From Solirubrobacterales bacterium (GTDB taxonomy: Bacteria; Actinomycetota; Thermoleophilia; Solirubrobacterales; Solirubrobacteraceae): DNA of 7,014 bases. This document shows, piece after piece, positions 1 through 6,257 of the stretch (position 1 is the first letter of the stretch; each line of letters begins with the position of its first letter). The notes under the pieces are model-generated. The model did no database searches. It saw only the letters and a list, made by a program, of their open reading frames with translations, and was not told where the DNA came from. The stretch covers positions 1 through 7,014 of the forward strand of contig DAHVAB010000129.1 in the NCBI GenBank assembly GCA_027314825.1, in the 5' to 3' direction. The translations under genes were made by a program, and so were the position numbers.

Positions 1-13
1 TGATCGCTTATTG

Positions 14-35
14 GGGCCGGCCCGCGGGCCGGCCC
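14..35. repeat. Perfect 22-bp GC-only palindrome in the metH leader
   Basis: Bases 14-35 equal their own reverse complement over 22 bp, all G or C (GGGCCGGCCCGC repeated as its complement). A second palindrome, CCCGCGCGGG, overlaps it at 33-42, and GATCGC at 2-7 is the inverse of GCGATC at 53-58, so the whole leader could fold as a hairpin inside an outer stem. No T-tract follows on either strand, so a standard intrinsic terminator is not supported. It could be the end of an upstream gene, a protein-binding site, or a structured 5' leader. The rest of 1-75 shows no coding feature, no convincing promoter and no recognisable cobalamin or SAM riboswitch, though a riboswitch would need more upstream sequence than is present. 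Confidence 0.6.
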
Positions 36-75
36 GCGCGGGTCGCGCTGTGGCGATCCTCGGCTTGCAGATAGC

Positions 76-3000
76 ATGGAGGTGGTGCGCGACTACGTAA
101 ACGCGGTCACCACTCGTGTCGTCATCTACGACGGCGGCATGGGCGCCACGCTCGAGCAGATCGAGCTCACGAGCGAGGATTACGGCGGGCTCGCGGGCCG
201 CTGCCACGAGGCGCTGGTGCTGCACCGCCCCGACGTGATCGAGGGCGTGCACGCCTCGATACTCGACGCCGGCACCGACGTCGTGGAGACCGACACCTTC
301 CAGGCCTCACGGCTGAAGCTGGAGGAGTGGGGCCTTGCCGAGCACACGCATGAGATCAACCTGAAGGCGGCGCAGATCGCCCGCAAAGCGGCCGGCGAGC
401 AGCGCTTCGTGGCCGGCTCGATCGGCCCGACCGGCCATCTTCCGGCCTCTGAGGATCCAAGCCTCGGCCAGATTCGCTTCGGCACGCTCGTGGAGATCTT
501 CGCCGAGCAGGCGCAGGGGCTGATCGAAGGCGGCGTCGACCTGTTGATCATCGAGACGGCGCAGGACATCCTGGAGGTCAAGGCGGCCATCTTCGGCGCG
601 CGGGAGGCGTTCAAGCAGACCGGCCGCGCGCTGCCGATCCACGTCTCCGTATCGCTGTTGCCGAACGGCGGCAAGATGCTGCTCGGCACCGACATCGACG
701 CGGTGCTCACCACGATCGGGGCGCTCGACGTGCAGGTGCTCGGGCTGAACTGCTCGACCGGCCCGGAGGACATGCGCGACGCGATCCGCTTCCTCGGCGA
801 ATCGAGCCCGCTGCCGGTCGCCTGCATCCCGAACGCCGGCCTGCCGTTGCAGGGACCGGACGGCGAGACGATCTTCCCGGAAGAGCCGGGGCCGATGGCC
901 GCCGTGCTCACCGAGTTCGTGGAGCGCTACGGCGTCGCGATCCTCGGCGGCTGCTGCGGCACCACCCCCGAGCACATCGCCGCGATGGCCGACGCGGTGC
1001 GCGGGCGCCCGGTGGCGCCCCGTCCCGCTCCGCGCGCCCCCCGCCTCTCCTCGATGATCGCCGCGACCGCGCTCGTGCAGGAGCCGCGCCCCACCATGGT
1101 CGGCGAGCGGGTCAACTCGCAGGGCTCGCGGAAGGCCAAGGAGCTGCTCTTGGCCGACGACTACGACGGCCTGCTGCAGATCGCCGAGGACCAGGTCTCA
1201 GGCGGAGCCCACGTGCTCGACCTCTGCGTGGCGCTCACCGAGCGCACCGACGAGGACGAGCAGATGCGGCTGCTCGCCAAGAAGGTATCCCTCACCCAGC
1301 CGGCCCCGATCCAGGTCGACTCCACCGAGCCAGAGGTGATCGCCGCCGCCCTGGAGCAGATCCCGGGCCGGGCGATCGTCAACTCGGTCAACCTGGAGGC
1401 CGGCCGCGAGAAGCTCGACACGGTCGTCCCGATCGCGCTGGCGCACGGCGCCGCCCTGATCGCATTGACGATCGACGAGCAGGGGATGGCCAAGACGGCG
1501 CAGCGCAAGGTGCAGGTCGCCGAGCGGATCGTGCAGCTGGCCTGTGAGGAGCACGGCCTCGACCGGGAGGCGCTGATCTTCGACTGCCTCACCTTCACCC
1601 TGACCACCGGCGATGAGGAGTGGCGGCCATCGGCGATCGAGACGATCGAGGGGATCCGCCAGATCAAGGCGCAGATCCCGGGCGTCAAGACTTCCCTGGG
1701 CGTCTCGAACGTCTCCTTCGGCGTCTCCCCCGGCGCCCGCGCGGTGCTCAACTCTGTCTTCCTGCACCACTGCGTCGACGCGGGGCTCGACCTGGCGATG
1801 GTCAACCCCAACCACATCACCCCCTACGGCGAGATCGCCGAGGCGGAGCGCGAGCTGGCCGACGATCTGGTCTTCAACCGTCGCGAGGATGCGCTCACGC
1901 GCTTCATCGCCCACTTCGAGAGCAAGGGCTCCGAGGAGGAGGCGGCCGGTGCGTCCGACCCGACCGAGGGGATGGAGCCCGAGCAGGCACTGCACTTCCA
2001 CATCCTGCGCCGCCGCAAGGATGGCGTCGAGGACTGGATCGACCGCTCCGTTGAGAAGATCGGCGCGGTGCCCACGCTCAACGAGGTGCTGCTGCCGGCG
2101 ATGAAGGAGGTCGGCGACAAGTTCGGCGCAGGCGAGCTGATCCTCCCGTTCGTGCTGCAGTCCGCGGAAGTGATGAAGCGGGCGGTCGCCCAGCTTGAGC
2201 GCTACCTGGACAGGATCGAGGGCTACACGAAGGGTACGGTCGTGCTCGCGACCGTCTTCGGCGACGTGCACGACATCGGCAAGTCGCTGGTCAACACGAT
2301 CCTCTCCAACAACGGCTACACGGTGATCGACCTCGGCAAGCAGGTGCCGATCCAGACGATCCTGGAGGCCGCCCGCGAGCACGAGGCGACCGCGATCGGC
2401 CTCTCCGCCCTGCTCGTCTCCACCTCCAAGCAGATGCCGGCCTGCATCCAGGAGCTGCACGCCAAGCGTCTGCCCTTCCCGGTATTGATCGGCGGCGCCG
2501 CTATCAACCGAGCGTTCTCCTACCGCGCCCTCTACCCGGGCGGCAAGGACTCCGAGGAGATATACGAGCCCGGAGTCTTCTACTGCAAGGACGCCTTCGA
2601 GGGCTTGGCCGTGATGGACCAGCTGATCGACGATCAGGCCCGGCAGGCGCTCGTCTCCAAGCTGCGCACGGGCGCCTCCGAGTACCGCGAGAAGGGCGCA
2701 GAGCCCGAGCAGCTCGACACGAGCGACTCCTCCGTGCGCTCGGCCGCCCGCACCGACGTGCCGATCCCGACCCCGCCCTTCTGGGGCGCGCAGGAGATCC
2801 CGGTCGATCTCGATGAGGTCTACCCCCACCTGGACACCCACGTGCTCTTCAAGCTGCACTGGGGCGGCAAGGGGGTCAAGGGCGAGGCGTGGCGCGAGCT
2901 TCTGCGCGATGACTTCATCCCCCGCCTGCAGCGGATGTGGGCGACCCAGGACTACCTGCACCCCCGCGCGCTGCTCGGCTTCTTTCCCTGCTATGCCGCC

Positions 3001-3684
3001 GGCAACGAGATCGTCGTGCTCGACCCGCGCGTCACGGGCGAGCAGGCGGCGCTCGATCCACGCGATCCGGCCAGCGAGCTGACCCGCTTCACCTGCCCCC
3101 GCCAGCCGAAGGGGCAGCGGCTCTGCCTGGCCGACTTCTTCCGGCCGGCGGCCGACGGCGGCGGCCCGCCGACACAGCTCGACGTCGTCGGCCTGCAGGC
3201 GGTGACGGTCGGCGCGCAGGTCACCGAGCTGATGGCCAGGCTGGAGGCGGAAGGCGAGTTCGCGGAGCAGCTCTTCGTCCACGGCCTCGGCGTACAGACC
3301 GCCGAGGGCCTTGCGGAGTGGCTGCACTCGGTGGCACGCGAGATGCTCGGCATCGGCGCCGCCCAGGGCCGCCGCTACTCCTGGGGCTACCCGGCGGTGC
3401 CCGAGCAGAGCGAGCATCTGAAGGTCGAGAAGCTGCTCGATCTCTCGCGGATCGGCATGTCAATCACCGACGGCTACGCCCCCGAACCGGAGCAGTCGAC
3501 GCTCGCGCTGATCGCCCACCACCCGCAGGCGATCTACTTCGGCACCCGCCAGGGCCGCCTCCCCGAGGACACATCTCCAGACGATCTGATCAAGGGCTCC
3601 CCCAAGGATCCCACGCGGCTCGGCGACACGGACGGCGCCGCGGCCGCGCTCGGCGACGACGAGCCCGAAGAGGCACTGGCCTGA
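76..3684 (+). CDS. metH: Cobalamin-dependent methionine synthase (5-methyltetrahydrofolate--homocysteine methyltransferase)
   Basis: Cytosolic enzyme that moves a methyl group from 5-methyltetrahydrofolate through cob(I)alamin to homocysteine, making methionine and tetrahydrofolate. All four modules are present. The homocysteine domain (about 11-310) has the zinc cysteines Cys226 (LNCSTG) and Cys293/Cys294 (GGCCGTT). The pterin domain (about 340-600) opens with VGERVN. The cobalamin cap spans about 630-717. The B12 domain (about 720-860) has DVHDIG with His732 as lower axial ligand. The AdoMet reactivation domain (about 920-1155) has RxxxGYPAxP at 1100-1109. At 1202 residues it is close to actinobacterial MetH. 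An acidic, low-complexity tail of about 47 residues (1156-1202) follows the usual end. The position of the E. coli triad serine appears to be Thr783. The ATG at 76 is the only sensible start before the conserved RVVIYDGGMG segment, with GTG at 82 or 85 as alternatives, but it has no clear Shine-Dalgarno sequence. The gene stands alone here and converges on the operon to its right. Confidence 0.97.
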   Translation: MEVVRDYVNAVTTRVVIYDGGMGATLEQIELTSEDYGGLAGRCHEALVLHRPDVIEGVHASILDAGTDVVETDTFQASRLKLEEWGLAEHTHEINLKAAQIARKAAGEQRFVAGSIGPTGHLPASEDPSLGQIRFGTLVEIFAEQAQGLIEGGVDLLIIETAQDILEVKAAIFGAREAFKQTGRALPIHVSVSLLPNGGKMLLGTDIDAVLTTIGALDVQVLGLNCSTGPEDMRDAIRFLGESSPLPVACIPNAGLPLQGPDGETIFPEEPGPMAAVLTEFVERYGVAILGGCCGTTPEHIAAMADAVRGRPVAPRPAPRAPRLSSMIAATALVQEPRPTMVGERVNSQGSRKAKELLLADDYDGLLQIAEDQVSGGAHVLDLCVALTERTDEDEQMRLLAKKVSLTQPAPIQVDSTEPEVIAAALEQIPGRAIVNSVNLEAGREKLDTVVPIALAHGAALIALTIDEQGMAKTAQRKVQVAERIVQLACEEHGLDREALIFDCLTFTLTTGDEEWRPSAIETIEGIRQIKAQIPGVKTSLGVSNVSFGVSPGARAVLNSVFLHHCVDAGLDLAMVNPNHITPYGEIAEAERELADDLVFNRREDALTRFIAHFESKGSEEEAAGASDPTEGMEPEQALHFHILRRRKDGVEDWIDRSVEKIGAVPTLNEVLLPAMKEVGDKFGAGELILPFVLQSAEVMKRAVAQLERYLDRIEGYTKGTVVLATVFGDVHDIGKSLVNTILSNNGYTVIDLGKQVPIQTILEAAREHEATAIGLSALLVSTSKQMPACIQELHAKRLPFPVLIGGAAINRAFSYRALYPGGKDSEEIYEPGVFYCKDAFEGLAVMDQLIDDQARQALVSKLRTGASEYREKGAEPEQLDTSDSSVRSAARTDVPIPTPPFWGAQEIPVDLDEVYPHLDTHVLFKLHWGGKGVKGEAWRELLRDDFIPRLQRMWATQDYLHPRALLGFFPCYAAGNEIVVLDPRVTGEQAALDPRDPASELTRFTCPRQPKGQRLCLADFFRPAADGGGPPTQLDVVGLQAVTVGAQVTELMARLEAEGEFAEQLFVHGLGVQTAEGLAEWLHSVAREMLGIGAAQGRRYSWGYPAVPEQSEHLKVEKLLDLSRIGMSITDGYAPEPEQSTLALIAHHPQAIYFGTRQGRLPEDTSPDDLIKGSPKDPTRLGDTDGAAAALGDDEPEEALA

Positions 3685-3747
3685 GCGCGCACCACCGCTG
3701 CAGCCGCCGGCGGATCGGGGCGCCGCGTGGAGGGCGGGCGGGTCAGC
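3685..3747. other. Convergent intergenic gap between metH and the minus-strand operon
   Basis: These 63 bases separate the stop codons of two convergent transcription units, so transcription from both sides must end in or near them. The 10-bp palindrome CCGCCGGCGG lies at 3704-3713, and a weak alternative hairpin pairs CGGCG (3708-3712) with CGCCG (3721-3725). Neither is followed by a T-run on either strand, so a typical intrinsic terminator is not seen. Termination may be Rho-dependent, or a bidirectional GC hairpin may be used; both are inference. Confidence 0.45.
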
Positions 3748-4599
3748 TCACCTGGCCAGCCCGTGCTTGCGGGCCACGATCCGCTCAACGAGCGTTCGCG
3801 CGGTCACGCGCTTGAGCGCGAAGACGAGCGGAGCGCCGCTGCCGACCGCGTAGAGCGGCTTCGGCCGGTCCGCCTCGATCGCCTCCACGACGGTGCGCGC
3901 GACCTTCTCTGCGCTTATCCCCTGCGCCTCGTTGGCGTCTAGCCTGCTGAGCACCTTCTCGTAGTCGCGCGCATAGGGCGAGCCCTCCGCCGTGTACCGG
4001 GTGCGCCGCTCGCTGATCCCCGTGTTGATCGAGCCGGGCTCCACGGTGGTGAGCCACACGCCGTAGGGCGAGAGCTCGAAGCGGGCACCGTCGGCGAACG
4101 CCCTGATCGCGGCCTTCGTGGCGCAGTATGAGGAGCGGAAGGCGAGCGGGAAGCTCGCGAGCATCGAGCCGACCATCACCACGCGGCCATAGCCCCGCTC
4201 CCGCATGCCGCCGGCCAGCAGCTGGGTCAGGCGCACCGGACCGAAGACGTTTATCTCGAACATCCGCCGGATCGCCTCCGGCGGCAGCTCCTCCAGGGCG
4301 CCCACCTGGCTCTCGCCGGCATTGTTGACCAGGATGTCCACCTGGCCGGCCGCCGTAGCACAGGCGGCGACGCTGCGATCATCGGCGAGGTCGAGGGCGA
4401 GCCACTGCATGCCCGCGGGCCGCTCCGCGGCCCCACTCATCATCCGATCCGGGTTGCGGCTCGTGCCGATCACGCGGTGGCCGCGGGCCAGCAGCTCCGC
4501 TGCGACGGCGGCGCCGATCCCCGAGGAGGCGCCCGTCACGAGCGCGGTGCGACGGGGGCTCGCCGCCGGGCGGCCCGAGGCGGGGCGCCGCGCGCTCAT
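3748..4599 (-). CDS. Short-chain dehydrogenase/reductase (SDR), classical type, probably NADP(H)-dependent
   Basis: A 283-residue Rossmann-fold oxidoreductase that should interconvert an alcohol and a carbonyl; the substrate is unknown. The classical SDR motifs are complete and in order: cofactor loop TGASSGIG at 22-29, Asp70 after the third strand, NNAG at 92-95, Asn117, and catalytic Ser145, Tyr158 and Lys162 (YCATK), then PG at 188-189 with Thr193. Arg48 in the TSRNP turn after the second strand favours NADP(H) over NAD(H), by family rules. The first 18 residues are an Ala/Arg/Pro-rich extension ahead of the first strand. There is no signal peptide; the protein is probably cytosolic. The start is well supported: the ATG overlaps the stop codon of the upstream FAD dehydrogenase as ATGA, with GAGGGAG 5 bases before it. 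It is the last gene of the operon as seen here. Sequence alone cannot separate the many SDR subfamilies. Confidence 0.93.
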   Translation of the reverse strand: MSARRPASGRPAASPRRTALVTGASSGIGAAVAAELLARGHRVIGTSRNPDRMMSGAAERPAGMQWLALDLADDRSVAACATAAGQVDILVNNAGESQVGALEELPPEAIRRMFEINVFGPVRLTQLLAGGMRERGYGRVVMVGSMLASFPLAFRSSYCATKAAIRAFADGARFELSPYGVWLTTVEPGSINTGISERRTRYTAEGSPYARDYEKVLSRLDANEAQGISAEKVARTVVEAIEADRPKPLYAVGSGAPLVFALKRVTARTLVERIVARKHGLAR

Positions 4600-6257
4600 C
4601 GCAGCTCCCTCGCGAGCGCCCGGCCGGCGGCGCGTCCGGAGAAGATGCAGCCGCCGACGAACGTGCCCTCCAGGGCGTTATACCCATGCACCCCGCCGCC
4701 GCCGAAGCCGGCGACCTCCCCGGCTGCGTAGAGGCCCGGGTACGGCGAGCCGTCGGCCTGGATGACCTGTGAATCCAGGTTCGTCTCCAATCCTCCGAGA
4801 GTCTTGCGGGTGCAGATGTTCAGCCGCACGGCGATGAGCGGCCCGTGCGCGTGGTCGAGCAGCCGGTGGGGCTTCGCGATCCGCAGCCGCTCGCCGCGGT
4901 ACCTGCGCGCGTTGGCGATCGCCATCAGCTGGGCGTCCTTGCCGTACCCATTGGACACCTCGCGGTCGCGGGCCAGCACCTCGCGCTCCACCTGCTCATA
5001 GCTCAGCTGCGGGCCGCGAGCGATCTCGTTCATACCAGCCACCAGTTCCTTCAGACTCTCGCGTACCACAAAGTCAACGCCGTGGTCCTTGAACGCCTGC
5101 ACCGGTGGCGTGGCTTTGCGGGCAAGCCGGCTGCGGGCGGTCAGCCTCATGTCCTTGCCGGTGACGTCCGGGTTCTGCTCGGAGCCCGACAGCGCGAACT
5201 CGCGGCCGATGATCGACTCGTTGAGGATGAACCACGAGTAGTCGTGGCCGGTTGAGAGTATGCGCCGCAGCGTCCCGCGCGTATCAAACCCGGGAAAGCA
5301 GGGCGCCTCCAGGCGCCGCCCGTTGGCGTCCAGCCACAGCGAGGAGGGCCCGGGGATGATCCGGATCGCGTGCCGCGGCCAGACCGGGTCCCAGTTGTGA
5401 ATCCCCTCGACGTAGTGCCACATCCTGTCGCGATTCACCACGCTCGCACCTGCCTGCTCAGCGATCCCCAGCATGCGCCCGTCGACGTAGGCGGGCACTC
5501 CAGCGATCATGTGCTCCGGCGCCGCGCCGAGCCGCTCGGTCGGCCAGTTGGCGCGGATCGTCTCGAAGCTGTGGCCGATCCCGCCGCTGCACACGACCAC
5601 CGCCCTGGCGCGCAGCTCGAACTCGCCGACCGCGGTGCGCGAGGAGGCGCGCCCGCGCTGCAGCGTCTCGCACGGCTCCAGCACCGCACCGCGCACCCCC
5701 ACGACCGCGCCATCCTGCACGATCAGCTCGTCGACCCTGTGCCTGAACGCGAAGTCGACCAGGCCTCGCCGCTCGCCCTCCAGCACCGGCCCTGCGAAGA
5801 TCCGGACCAGCTCGGGGCCGGTTCCCCACGTCAGGTGAAACCGGGGCACCGAGTTGCCGTGACCGGTGGCGCTGCCGTCGCCGCGCTCGGCCCAGCCGAC
5901 CATCGGCACGACCCGCAGGCCCAGCTCGCGCAGGTAGGAGCGCTTCTCGGTCGCCGCGAACCTTACATACGCCTGTGCCCACCGCCGCGGCCAGTGATCT
6001 TCGCGCTCCCTGTCGAAGCCGGCCGACCCCATCCAGTCCTGCAGGGCGAGCTCATAGGAGTCCTTGATCCCCAACCGCCGCTGCTCGGGGCTATCCACCA
6101 GGAACAGGCCGGCGAGCGACCAGAAGGCCTGGCCGCCCAGGTTGTTGCGGTTCTCCTGATCGACGACCAGCACGCGGCGGCCGGCCTTCACCAGCTCGTG
6201 GGCGGCGACCAGGCCGGCCAGGCCGGCGCCCACCACGATCACATCGGGCTCTCTCAA
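4596..6257 (-). CDS. FAD-binding dehydrogenase of the KstD / fumarate-reductase flavoprotein family (Rv0785-like)
   Basis: A 553-residue flavoprotein when read from the TTG at 6257. Members of this superfamily (FAD_binding_2) include 3-ketosteroid Δ1-dehydrogenases and fumarate reductases; this subgroup, recalled as like mycobacterial Rv0785, has no firm substrate. Visible features are the N-terminal dinucleotide fold VIVVGAGLAG (GxGxxG at Gly10, Gly12, Gly15), an acidic VVDQE turn at 31-35 for the FAD ribose, the GGQAFWS loop at 41-47, a central substrate domain, and the C-terminal FAD closure GLYAAGEVAG (508-517) followed by a Gly-rich GGGGVHGYNALEG segment (519-531). There is no signal peptide or membrane segment. 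The TTG start has GAGGAG 6 bases upstream, begins just before the first strand, and overlaps the stop of the PP-loop gene as TTGA. An ATG exists 345 bases further upstream, but the 115 residues it would add are Arg/Gly/Ala-rich, lie over the PP-loop gene in another frame, and resemble no domain. It is coupled to the SDR downstream, so the two redox enzymes probably act in one pathway. Confidence 0.9.
   Translation of the reverse strand: MREPDVIVVGAGLAGLVAAHELVKAGRRVLVVDQENRNNLGGQAFWSLAGLFLVDSPEQRRLGIKDSYELALQDWMGSAGFDREREDHWPRRWAQAYVRFAATEKRSYLRELGLRVVPMVGWAERGDGSATGHGNSVPRFHLTWGTGPELVRIFAGPVLEGERRGLVDFAFRHRVDELIVQDGAVVGVRGAVLEPCETLQRGRASSRTAVGEFELRARAVVVCSGGIGHSFETIRANWPTERLGAAPEHMIAGVPAYVDGRMLGIAEQAGASVVNRDRMWHYVEGIHNWDPVWPRHAIRIIPGPSSLWLDANGRRLEAPCFPGFDTRGTLRRILSTGHDYSWFILNESIIGREFALSGSEQNPDVTGKDMRLTARSRLARKATPPVQAFKDHGVDFVVRESLKELVAGMNEIARGPQLSYEQVEREVLARDREVSNGYGKDAQLMAIANARRYRGERLRIAKPHRLLDHAHGPLIAVRLNICTRKTLGGLETNLDSQVIQADGSPYPGLYAAGEVAGFGGGGVHGYNALEGTFVGGCIFSGRAAGRALARELR
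4605..4611 (-). promoter_or_regulatory. Ribosome binding site of the SDR gene
   Basis: On the minus strand GAGGGAG lies 5 bases before the ATG at 4599, inside the end of the FAD dehydrogenase coding sequence. Together with the ATGA overlap it fixes the SDR start and points to translational coupling. Confidence 0.7.

Noticed and set aside
1..75. Cobalamin or SAM riboswitch upstream of metH
   Set aside because: Only 75 bases are available and no B12-box or SAM-riboswitch core is recognisable. One further upstream cannot be excluded.
180..975. Two minus-strand open frames opposite the metH homocysteine domain
   Set aside because: Both are complementary-strand shadows of conserved metH codons, lacking motifs and plausible start signals.
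1198..3417. 739-codon open frame on the minus strand opposite metH
   Set aside because: It lies wholly antisense to a well-conserved gene, is rich in Arg, Leu, Gly, Asp and His as expected from a complementary reading of high-GC codons, and shows no domain. It is a shadow.
3704..3725. Candidate bidirectional intrinsic terminator between the convergent genes
   Set aside because: The stems are short and GC-only, and neither strand has a following T-tract, so it is described as a gap and not called as a terminator.
2937..3815. 292-codon plus-strand frame overlapping the end of metH and the convergent gap
   Set aside because: It is Arg/Gly/Ala low-complexity in a +1/+2 frame of metH, runs into the antisense of the SDR gene, and has no domain.
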